Origin: Hypericum androsaemum
Lineage: Eukaryota; Streptophyta; Magnoliopsida; Malpighiales; Hypericaceae
Assembly: GCA_963995505.1 (NCBI GenBank)
Contig: OZ023198.1
Span: 3,038,001 to 3,102,000, forward strand
DNA length: 64,000 nucleotides
Direction of reading: 5' to 3'
This document shows, in pieces, positions 43,247-52,868 of this stretch; position 1 is the first letter of the stretch; the number at the start of each line of letters is the position of its first letter. Both the position numbers and the translations under genes were made by a program. The notes beneath the pieces are model-generated. The model was given only the letters and a program-made list of their open reading frames with translations, was not told the origin of the DNA and ran no database searches.

Positions 43247-45298
43247 ATGTCTTCAACGGCCTCGTTGAGATCCTCAGATGGAGGTTTTCAGCCGCCGTCG
43301 CTTAATCCCTGCCCTTCGCTAGGGATGGATTCGCTTCAATCCAGCATCCTTCCTCTCCTTCACCAGTTCTACACCTCCCTTGCCCCATTAGTCGGTAACC
43401 CTTCACAGGCGCTGGCTCGTGGGTTGACAGAGGGTGTGGGGCAGGCTGCGGAGGGTGCGAGGCCTACACCTTCAGGAGATATACAAGCGAGCAAAGATGG
43501 GGTTGCGGAGACTACTGTGACACCGACTCCTAAGGCTCCAGCGGAGAACGCCATGAAGAAGATGTCCTACGCAGCCGCACTCCACCCGCGATCTGACCGG
43601 GTCCAAGAAGGTACGTATATTAAGCCAGTCTTCGATGGCGAGCATATGGTCGTTGAATTGGATGCAGATAGATCATCAGTTTGTGCAAATTTTGGGAAGC
43701 GCGCTTTGATTGGAAGGTTAGTGATGCCGAGAGGCACCAAACCTTGCTCAACATTTGAATTGAAAGCTGCTATCTCCAAAGTTTGGTCTGTGCAAGCGTG
43801 GAAGTTGCTTCCTCTTGGCCTAGGGTACTTTGGTTTTCAGTTTGAGAAGGAGCAAGATAAGGACGTGGTCTGGAGCTCTTCTGATTGGAGACTTCCTCAG
43901 GGATGTCTTTACTTGCAGCCATGGGTACCCTATTTTAAGCCCACGAAGGTTTCCTCGACTCATACAAAGGTATGGATTACATTAGGGGGGTTGAGCATGG
44001 AGCATGTCGCTAATGATATCATACTTGGACTAGCTGCGGCCATTGGTAACCCCATTCGATCAGACTTGACTGCATTAAATAGGTTTAATGGCGCTTTGGT
44101 ACGGGTTTTGGTGGACCTAGACATGTCCAAGCCTCGTCGGAAAGAAGTTGTATTGAAGCTTGAGGAGGGCATGGTCTTAGTTGATATGGTGTACGAGAAT
44201 TTGCCTCTTTTCTGCGAGCATTGCAAAATCATTGGTCATGATTTAGACTCTTGCCGAAAACTGCACCCACGGGTTGAGGGTCCCAAGAGGTCCGTGGGGA
44301 AGCAGGTGTGGCAACAAAAGAATGAGTGCTCCCCTAGTTCACCAACCAGCATTGAAGTTGAGGAGTGCTCATCTCTTGCCCTTATTACTGTATTGGAAAA
44401 TTTTGTGCAACAGGTAGTACGCGAAGAGGAGGATCAAGAGGATGGTGATTTAGTGGTACTTCAGGTCCCTGATGATGCGAGGGAAGAGGGTGAAACTCTA
44501 CCTGGTGACAAAGAGGGTGAAACTCTACCGGGTGATAAATGTTCTCCATTAAGTACAGGTCAGAATGATTTGATCCAGTTGATGGTGCTTGATGAAGTTC
44601 CTAAGCAGTCTCCAATGCCAAGTACAAATAACTTAGAGGGGGATTGTGGTGTAATGATTGAGGAGGTTTCGCCCTCCCAAGATACAGGTCAGGTATCTTT
44701 AGGCCCGATTATAATAGAGCCGTCGACGCCAGCTTCACATGTGACTGACTCATCGGGTTCTAAGCCTAGGTCATCATCGGGCAAGAAAAAGGGGCGCAAG
44801 AATGGCCCTTCCTCGGCTGAGTTATTGGCATCACTGTCTCCTGAGGATTTGGCAATAGTTGAAGCTAGGAAGGCAGCATATGTTGCAGCGGGCGGGATTT
44901 TACCTACTAGCTCATTCGGTTCAAAGGGCTTCAAGCATAAAGGTTTGAAACCGGGTTTCCTTGGCTAGGGAACCCCAATAAAACCGGGACTGTCCACATC
45001 TATTTTGGGCAGCGCCTCTGCTTTACCTACTACAGATCCCATGCCTATCCCAGGTCAAGAGGGCAATGGGGTTGTTGTTTTTTCTGACAACGATGATCTT
45101 CCGGACTCGTTGAAGTTCATGGGTTCGATTACGAAGAAGATGAAGAACAATTGGGCGGACGAGGCGGATTCTCAGCCGGACATGGAAGAATCACATCTAC
45201 CACCTGCCAAGAACACTCGCTTTCAAGCGAGGAAGCAGGCTGGGACTACCTATGCCAGTAAGGATCTACGTTGGCTGGAGTATGAGGTGGACTTTTGA
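43247..45298 (+). CDS. LINE ORF1 protein (DUF4283 plus CCHC zinc knuckle), one in-frame TAG
   Basis: From ATG 43247 the frame runs to TAG at 44966-44968 (573 aa), then continues in the same frame to TGA at 45298 (ending WLEYEVDF). A plant LINE ORF1 core is visible: LIGRLVMPRGTKPCSTFELK, WSVQAWKLLPLGLGYFGFQF, then FKPTKVSSTHTKVWITLGGL (DUF4283). The zinc knuckle CEHCKIIGHDLDSC follows, and then a long acidic, low-complexity tail with an EGETLPGDK duplication. ORF1 proteins bind the LINE RNA. The TAG could derive from CAG. Whether the 573-aa form is functional is unknown. An upstream TTG in frame matches the ATG used in copy 2. Confidence 0.8.
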
Positions 45299-45733
45299 TG
45301 CGCCGCGTTTGATCGCTTTAGATCATTGTTTCCTTCATCGGCCTCGCTATCCCTCAAGTTTGTAGGGTCGAGTTCTTCTTTATGGCGATAGGCTTGCTGT
45401 TTTGCGGTTTTCTATTCGGCCTTTGTGTTTGGCTTCTCTTCTGTTTTCTTTTTCCCTTCCTGTAACTTTTTCGTTTCTTTGAGTAATAAAGTTTCTTTTC
45501 GCCTAAAAAAAAAGTGAAGGACTTGATGGACAGAATGCTGGTGGACCAAATTTATCTGCAGGACTTTTCCCAAGTCAGACTCATGAAGGCACTCCGTGTT
45601 TATTTGGTAAAACGGTCATTTTTGGTGTCATTCTGAATACCATCATAGGTTCATTCTGTATATATTGTCAAGCTGTATTATATAGAAGGAAAATGGCCAA
45701 AATAGAGACGGCCATTTTTGGTGTTAGGCAATG

Positions 45734-48237
45734 TGTTAGGAATTCAGCAACTTAGAGAACAAACCGCGCAAAGAATATGGACGCAAGAGATAACGTGGTT
45801 CGGCCTAATGCCTACGTCCACGAAAAGAAAGGAGAACTTTTATTGATGGATCCGAGTCACAAAGCTATACAAAACCTTAGGGTAACATGTCTTTATATAG
45901 AGACAAATCCTTGGTGTACAAGTAACCTATCTAGGTCTAATTAGGAGTCCAGAATCTAGTCAGAATAGGAATAGGAATAGGAAATAAGTCTTTCCTATTT
46001 CTCGCCATCCCGACAATCTCCACCTTGGCGAGAAATCATCTCGTGGAAGAACCATGAAGCTCCACCCGAACTTCAACAAACTCCACATTGACAAAACACC
46101 GCCCCATGAAGAACCATGAGATCTTGCAAAACCAATCCAACTCCACCGACTCCATCTCGGACCATAGATAACTGCATCAATAAGACCATCTCAACTTTCT
46201 CTTCACCTTTTGTTCAATCACTTGGAGTCAGCCCCCAAGCTCGAGCTTCTGAGCTTGCTTGGCCTATTCTCTCCAACCTCCATCGAACTCCAACTAGCAA
46301 GTCCACCTGCTGAAGCAAACTTGTGACCAATAGATGCGCTCTCTATTTTTCGGTCAACCCCATGCTCCGCAACCTCGAACTGCTTCTCTGCTGGACCTTC
46401 TTGCCTCATACCAATGCTACATGCCATAGCATACAAAGGGCAACCTTTTGTTCCACCAAGTAGAACCCTCGACATGCCACGAACTCCACCGTTCGGCCTT
46501 GAGTGAGATACTTGATTCGCCCGTGGTGCTACCAACGGCTTCGCATTCCCCATGCAAAACCTACCCAACACCTTTGACGTGCACGTCCTTTTAGACAACC
46601 ATAGCGGGAACTTGCTAACTTTGTCTTTGCGAATCTCAACTCTACTCAAACCATTCATGTCAAGCTTTTGCTCCATCACACAAGAGCTTTTCTCTCCTCT
46701 ATCAGAACCCAACGAGGTGACTCCACCTACAACCGTGTTCCCCACTAACCTGTAGGTATTTCTAGCATTCCTTTCACCCTTCATCACCACCACAGCATCC
46801 TTCTCCACCTCCATTAGCCCGCCTACAACATTATAGTTGTACCCACTATAATCCAAGGCTCCTAACGAGATCAAATTCCTCTCCAACTTTGGAACATGCC
46901 TAACCCCACACAATTTTCTCTCAACACCATCCCACATCTTAATTCGGATATCACCTATGCCAGCAATTCTACAAGTAGAACCATCACCCATAGTCACCAA
47001 CCTGAATCAATGAACTTGTAGGTGTCGAACCACCCTCTCTTGGGCGTCATGTGGAAAGAGCAAGTGCTATCCAAAATCCAGGAAATAGAATGCTTTGGAC
47101 TTGACAAAACAGAAAAAAGATCACCATCTTACCCGTCCGAATGTGAGGCCACATTCACGGAACCTGATCCTTTTTCCTCGCGATCCCGAGTTCTTCTTGG
47201 ACAATCCTTCTTCACGTGCCCTTTTTCTCCGCACTCGAAGCAATTTCCCTTGAACCTCCTTGACCACGACTTGGATCCCTTCCTGTCTTTTGCCCCACTA
47301 CGATCAGCATGGCTACCCCTCACAACTAGCCCTTCCGCTTGTTCATCGTCAATTTTCCTTCTTTGATGAAACCCTAGCAGAGCACTTGTGATATCTTCCA
47401 ACACCAGGGACTCCTTCCCCCAAGTTAGAGTTGTAACCAAATTTTCATAGGAGTCAGGTAAAGAATTCATCAGCAACAATGCCTTGTCTTCTTCCTCGAA
47501 CTTCACATCAACCTTTCTCAAGTCGCTCACAAGTTGACTGAAACCATTAATGTGTTGGCTCAAATCCGAGCCCTCCTTCATCTTGAGCCCGTACAATCTT
47601 TGCTTAAGATAAAGCTTGTTCGACAAAGACTTAGACATATACCTTGCCTCCAATTTCTTCCATACCTCAGCTGGTGACTCCTCATCCATGACTTGATACA
47701 TCACATCATCCGCCAAGCACAAGCGAATTGTCGCCACCGCCTTGGCCCCCATCTCCTTCCACTCTTGCTCCTCCATCTTCTCGGGCTTCTTCTGCGAGAG
47801 CGCGATGACCATCCCTTATTGCACGAGGAGATCCTTGACACGCCTTTGCCATAACCCAAAATTCGAAGAACCATCGAACTTCACAAGAGCAAACTTCGCG
47901 CCGTCCGTCATCCTCCAACCCAAGCTTTGATACCAATTGTTAGGAATTCAGCAACTTAGAGAACAAACCGCGCAAAGAATATGGACGCAAGAGACAACGT
48001 GGTTCGGCCTAATGCCTACGTCCACGAAGAGAAAGGAGAACTTTTATTGATGGATCCGAGTCACAAAGCTATACAAAACCTTAGGGTAACATGTCTTTAT
48101 ATAGAGACAAACCCTTGGTGTACAAGTAACCTATCTAGGTCTAATTATGAGTCCAGAATCTAGTCAGAATAGGAATAGGAATAGGAATAGGAATAGGAAT
48201 AGGAAATAAGTCTTTCCTATTTCACGCCATCCCAACA
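45734..48237 (-). mobile_element. Non-autonomous Ty1/copia retrotransposon lacking integrase and RT
   Basis: LTRs are at 45734-46015 (282 bp) and 47938-48237 (300 bp), starting TGTTAGG and ending CCNACA on the plus strand. They are flanked by the perfect 5-bp duplication CAATG (45729-45733 and 48238-48242). The primer-binding site TGGTATCAAAGC (minus strand, 47935-47924) matches the initiator tRNA-Met end. The purine tract AAGGTGGAGAT (46026-46016) abuts the other LTR. By eye the LTRs differ by six substitutions plus 18 bp, which is three extra GGAATA units. Internal coding is gag, a protease-like piece and GAG-pre-integrase remnants. Confidence 0.93.
46218..47911 (-). pseudogene. Copia gag and truncated pol, with nonsense codons
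   Basis: Starts at ATG 47911 (MTDGAKFALVKFDGSSNFG). A TAA at about 47813 replaces the expected Gln in LVQ-GMVIAL. The UBN2-type gag core follows (DEESPAEVWKKLEARYMS), then the zinc knuckle CFECGEKGHVKKDCP. Past a stop near 47129 come the protease-like WILDSTCSFHMTPKRGWFD and the GAG-pre-integrase block KLERNLISLGALDYSG. The frame ends at 46218 without integrase, reverse transcriptase or RNase H. Confidence 0.85.
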
Positions 48238-48242
48238 CAATG

Positions 48243-50545
48243 TTAAGCGGCGGTATCTGGTTTTGGTCCAGACAGGCTATGTACTATTCCAGCCTAAGGT
48301 ATTTGTTTTAGTAAGATTTGACGAGGTTCGGGTTCAAATCCTGACAAGTGTATTCCTCCAAAGGTTGTAGTGTAGAATAATAAGCAAGGGCGACGCTTCC
48401 AATTGAATGATAAATTGGATTTGGGGTCATATTTTTTGGTGAATCTAGTATTGAGAGTCGAGTATTGTCGAATAACGAATAATTCTTCTAATGGTGTCTT
48501 TTTACATTTGAAATTAAGAGCTTCTTAAGAGAATTCACGTTTTATGGTTGTAATGAAATTTGTGTACTTCTTATCGGATCATTTTAGGGAGTAACTCTTC
48601 TAATATTATTTTTATATTTATGAGATTTGAACCCAATATTCACTCAAAAGAATACAAATTCTTTACCACTTGGTACGATTCTCATGAACATGTTACTTTG
48701 ATTTACTTCTAGTGATTATAAACTATATTTTAGGACAAAACAACGTTCCATTCAATAAGTGAAAGTAAATCAATATATGGAATAAAGCAAAGGGAGGTAG
48801 GCTGGCGAGGAAGAAGCGTGAGTTTCTCATTTTCAGGTAATAAATTTTTTATATGAACAGAATCCTATTTATATACATGTACAGAACCAAAAAAAGAAAG
48901 AAAGAAAGATGTGGGCTACGATGTGGTTGGCAATAGCTGCTTCTTCTCCACGGCACACACAGCTGTGATAGAAGTATGCGGGAATTCCTACTGTAACTTA
49001 CAAAAAGTGCGGCAATTTTTTTTAATTTCGTGTATCACTGTTGGGCATATTTAAGAGTATAATTCTTCAAATAATATTTTTTATATTTGTAATACTTAAT
49101 ACAAAATTTTTTTAAACGAATTCAAATTCTTTAGTACTTGGTTCAACTTCAATTCTTTTGGCTTACAGTTGACATTGATTAACACGATAAAGGGAAACAC
49201 CTGTTGTCCATATGAGACGATACAAAAGAACATCTTGCTCCCTAGATCACAGGCTATGCGTTGCTCATCGTCCTCGGACTTTTAAAATGAGGTTGATTTT
49301 TTCCTCTGCTCTAATGAACTTACGGTGATTATATTCCTTCATCGGTTCGAAGGATTTCGGATCACCAAAGACCTCGATCAACTGCGAGAAGATGTTGCAG
49401 GTGTAATCAAAAGTTGCAACTAAATTAACGAAAATTAATGGTTCAATCTCTAACGGGTGTAATTTGGTATAAAAATTTATTATTACAAAAAAATAAAAAT
49501 TCGAGTTTCATCATAAAAATGCATGTGCTAAAACTTGGTATGATATCCTTCAGAAAAAAAACTTAGTACGAAAACATCATCTTTGTAATTTCAACGAAAA
49601 TATCATCTTTGTAATTTCATTCTCCTCGAATTTAAATTGGCTAACCTAATGATTATTCACATACCGAATGAAAGTTCCCACCAAAACTAGGATTGCTCAT
49701 CATAGATTCATTACAGCTAAGACAGGTGGAAGAACCACCTCAAACCTGGGATAGAGAATATTTCCCCACAACTCCCAAAGATTCTCCTATTTTGAAGATA
49801 TGTACTTTCCTCTTCACTCTTCTCCACCTTCTGATGTGAATCATAAGGACTTAAGGAGCAATCATATGATGTCTTCAAGTGTCCATTCTTATCTCCTATT
49901 GAAATTATGATATTGCTATTTGTAAGAGTGATAAAAGTTGTTTATAAGTGCAAAAAATTTATTTAACTATTGTCTAGTATCTTCTCTTTTACATAATAGT
50001 GATTTATCTTGAAATTGGTCATTTATTAGGTTTTGGTTGATTATTGCATAAAATAATCGGAAGGAAAATTATTATCTTCTAATTAATTGTTATAGTTTAG
50101 ACAACCTGGCCATCGGTTTGTTAATGTTATTGCATTGTCTTCTTCTCGAACCTGTAATTCAAACTTACCTCACTTATGTTGTCCGGTAAACAAAATAGAG
50201 TTTAACAGATGGCAGTTGAAGGAAATTACCAACTGCCGTACAAAATGTACTGTCACGGTTTAAAAAGGTTATCGGATATTAATACAAACTGTGAGATCTC
50301 AACTAATTAAACAGTTAAAACTTACTTAATTAGCTATAAATCATTGTAAGAGAATCAAAATACAGACAAGCTAGCTGTTTTCGTAAACCGACCATCTAAT
50401 TATAGGCGGTCGCATATCTAATAATAAATATTGCAAGTCTAATATCATCTTATTCCAAGACACACACAAACACACAAACATCAAAGAACAAGATCTCGAT
50501 TTCATCATCTTCAATCCCCAATTACCTGCTTACTACCTTTACAAC
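48243..50545. other. Intergenic AT-rich DNA
   Basis: No gene was recognised. A box-B-like word (GGTTCGGGTTCAAATCC) lies near 48330. Related AT-rich stretches with ATTCAAATTCTTTA-like words occur near 48650 and 49130, suggesting decayed short elements. The 3' part is the promoter of the S-protein homologue. Confidence 0.4.
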
Positions 50546-51013
50546 ATGAATGTTCGAAGACCCACAACCGTTTTTCTCCTTCTAATTATTGCACTCTTCG
50601 TTTCGACGTGGATTAATCCCGTCGCATCGGAGGGCAATGCTTCTTTCATGAATAAGGTGGCCGACGTGGTCTTTCCAAGAGTAATAGTTACGTTCACCAA
50701 CGAGGCAAACAGTTCTAAGGCAATGATGTGCAAGTTCAAGACCTTTGATGATGGCATGCATATGATTCATCCAGATGAGACGGTGACGTTTGAAATACGC
50801 GACGTATTTTTTCCATTGCATTGGTGTTACTTGTACATAAACGACAACATGCAAGGAGTATTTTGGGCGTACACGGATACGTTGAAATGCAATTACTGTG
50901 ATTGGCGGATACGAAATGACGGGGTATATTTCAAAGTAATGAATCCAAGCAATGCCAGTGATACTTCATTTGATCGTCGTCAGATGTTATTTGTATATGG
51001 AGAATATTATTGA
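50546..51013 (+). CDS. S-protein homologue (SPH, self-incompatibility S1 family), 155 aa, secreted
   Basis: Single exon, ATG 50546 to TGA 51013. A signal peptide is clear (VFLLLIIALFVSTWINPVAS, residues about 9-28). The mature part has the S1 layout: VIVTFTNEANSSKAMMCKFK, then GMHMIHPDETVTFEIRDVFF, then HWCYLYINDNMQGVFWAY, and the C-terminal CNYCDWRIRNDGVYF. Cysteines expected of the family are present, plus N-glycosylation sequons (NASF, NSSK, NASD). The founder is the poppy stigma S determinant. Most plant homologues have unknown roles, many expressed in flowers or seeds. No tandem paralogue is seen here. The gene is intact. Confidence 0.9.
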   Translation: MNVRRPTTVFLLLIIALFVSTWINPVASEGNASFMNKVADVVFPRVIVTFTNEANSSKAMMCKFKTFDDGMHMIHPDETVTFEIRDVFFPLHWCYLYINDNMQGVFWAYTDTLKCNYCDWRIRNDGVYFKVMNPSNASDTSFDRRQMLFVYGEYY

Positions 51014-51574
51014 CATTGCACCTCTAGGGTTTTTTCTGTTACTACTAGTAGATCTATATTTTTTTCTCTTTAGGTTAGATTTAAATATATATTGGACCAT
51101 ATGGTTTGACAAGGGTTAGATGGTTGGCCCAGACCTTCCTCAAACAATTCCATGTTCAATTGGTGCGTTCTAATCGAGCATTGTCACAATTTATCTGATA
51201 GTGATTCTTCAGTTTTTTTGTTGTCCATATTCATTTTATAAATTTTTTATGTTTAAGATGAAGTACTATTGAACTCTAGTTATCGGACAAAAGATCGATA
51301 ACTTAAACATTAGAATTATTAAACAAACTCCCTTCTTAGAGCGCGAAAAGCCGCGAACTGACACACGAACAAAGAGACTCGTCTTATGAACAAACCGCCT
51401 CCTCCACGTTCCATGCACGATCACGACCCAACAAAGTACAGACAAAACCCAACCGGAAACGTCCTAAAAAGAACCGCTCTATACTTGGAAGAGAAAAAAC
51501 CAACAAGACGAGACAAGAGAAACCCAGATCGGTAATATTTTTTCGGTGAAAGCTCTGATATTCAGATCGGTAAG
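51014..51574. other. Intergenic spacer and promoter
   Basis: AT-rich 3' flank of the SPH gene, then the presumed leader of the next gene. Nothing else seen. Confidence 0.4.
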
Positions 51575-52264
51575 ATGACGAAGAGGTACAGAGTACTTCA
51601 GAAGAAACTCAAAGAACTGGAGTTGGAGCTCAGCCAAGCATTCTCCCGTCCTTCTCATGGAACCGTCTTCAAGATACAGAACAACCAGATATACTCGGAG
51701 GACATCGAGCAGCGGGTGTCCTTCTTGAAGAGCCTGTTGTCCGCGGAGATCGCTTCGAGTCCGAGGAAGCCGCACCATTTGGAGCACATTGGGAGGCGGC
51801 TCGTAGAGCTGGAAGCCGCTTTCCGTGACTGGGGCCAAGACAATGCTGACTTCCGGGAGGCGGAGGCGAATTGTGACAGTTGCTCCTGCACCGAGTCGTG
51901 CCTTAACGACGATGGTGGGAGCGTTTCCGTCGAGGAGGACTTGCTTCTCGACGAAGACGAAGAGGATAAGCACAAGGAGGAGGAGGAGGTCAACGAGGGG
52001 CTGGTTCGGGCTGATGGGGTTAAGTATTATGAGAAGTTATTATTGGAAGGAGGAGATCAATTCAATAATGGAGATGGAGGTTTGGATTATAACAAGGAGA
52101 AGAAGATTGGTAATAATAATAATAATTACAATAATAATAGGTTTTATGAAGGGTTAGTGGGTGGGGTGGTGATTGGGGTGGGGATGATGGGGTTGGTGAT
52201 GATCAGGTTCTGCCTTTGTTGCTACTCTTCTTCCTCCTCCATGTATGTTCTTCCTCCTACTTAA
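51575..52264 (+). CDS. DUF7610-like protein with C-terminal membrane anchor, 229 aa
   Basis: Single-exon frame. The N-terminal half is helical and leucine-rich: YRVLQKKLKELELELSQAFS, then IEQRVSFLKSLLSAEIAS, then HHLEHIGRRLVELEAAFRDW. That resembles an uncharacterised plant family (DUF7610). A cysteine patch (CDSCSCTESC, about residue 100) and a strongly acidic linker follow. An asparagine run (NNNNNYNNN) leads to one C-terminal membrane segment, GLVGGVVIGVGMMGLVMIRF, and a short cysteine-containing tail. The topology is that of a tail-anchored protein. Function is unknown. A LINE sits about 230 bp past the stop, probably in the 3' UTR. Confidence 0.75.
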   Translation: MTKRYRVLQKKLKELELELSQAFSRPSHGTVFKIQNNQIYSEDIEQRVSFLKSLLSAEIASSPRKPHHLEHIGRRLVELEAAFRDWGQDNADFREAEANCDSCSCTESCLNDDGGSVSVEEDLLLDEDEEDKHKEEEEVNEGLVRADGVKYYEKLLLEGGDQFNNGDGGLDYNKEKKIGNNNNNYNNNRFYEGLVGGVVIGVGMMGLVMIRFCLCCYSSSSSMYVLPPT

Positions 52265-52539
52265 TCCATTTTGCAATTCTATGCCTACCAAATCATATTT
52301 AGATTGGTTTTAATCATATACTATGATTTTGAATTTAATGTATGTATGTTCCTTTTTTTCTCTGGTTACCAACTCGGATCTCTGATGGAATTATCATGAG
52401 TTTGAAATCATGTTCATCACTGCATTCTAATTCACGTCCAATTTATCTATTCTTTTGCACTCTGCTCTTAAAATCAAGGTTTGTCGCTCGTAAATGTTTG
52501 ACCCGTACGGCAGAGTGAGATACCGGATTTCCCTATCCC

Positions 52540-52780
52540 CCCGACCTCCCCCGCTCTCCCCCCCTCCCCCGACCTCCCCCTCCCCCTCTCCCCCCTCCCC
52601 CGACCTCCCCCGCTCTCCTTCCTCCCCCGACCTCCCCCGCTCTCCCCCCCTCCCCAGATCTCCCCCTCCCGCTCTCTCCCCTCCCCCGACCTCCCCCCGC
52701 TCTCCCCCCCTCCCCAGCTCTCCCCCTCCCGCTCTCCCCCTCCCCCGACCTCCCCCGCCCCCCCTCCCCCCATCCCGCAC
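52540..52780 (+). repeat. C-rich tandem repeat in LINE leader, copy 2
   Basis: Same modules as in copy 1 but in a different number and order, which indicates expansion and contraction between copies. Confidence 0.85.
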
Positions 52781-52868
52781 CTTTCCCGAGCCCCCAACCT
52801 CCCCCCCCGTGGCTGCCAGAGGGGTTGGTCTCTACGACCACCCCTCCGGTTTCGTTATGTATTAATTA

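Larger units (their letters stand above)
42817..45513 (+). mobile_element. ORF1-only LINE ('half-LINE'), copy 1
   Basis: Flanked by a perfect 16-bp duplication GTGAAGGACTTGATGG (42801-42816 and 45514-45529), with a terminal poly(A) run preceded by AATAAA (45485-45490). A C-rich tandem repeat leader (about 42875-43120) precedes ORF1. A 3' UTR of about 200 bp follows the final stop at 45298, and there is no ORF2. The insertion lies inside an exon of the RIN2-like pseudogene. Confidence 0.92.
41880..45606 (+). pseudogene. RIN2/RIN3-like RING-type E3 ligase pseudogene, interrupted by a LINE
   Basis: Recognisable exon pieces are 41880-41966 (LVIPVEIPPTVFQVSLWSIW, LTVLCSFK, then a GT donor), 42586-42651 (EPMVKAKELHC after a CAG acceptor; a 2-nt loss then shifts the HLFHLACLRSW frame), and 42664 onward (DQGLNEVYSCPTCRKPLF, RQRSEGLDG). 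The last exon continues after the LINE insertion at 45514 (QNAGGPNLSAGLFPSQT). These match the membrane and RING segments of RPM1-interacting RING ligases, which are ER/plasma-membrane ubiquitin ligases. The frameshift, missing exons and exon insertion make it non-functional. Confidence 0.75.

Noticed and set aside
48320..48350. tRNA-like or SINE box B word GGTTCGGGTTCAAATCC (similar words near 15031, 23830, 22240 and 56740)
   Set aside because: No matching box A at the right distance, no cloverleaf, and no clear poly(A) or target duplication, so neither a tRNA nor a SINE can be supported.
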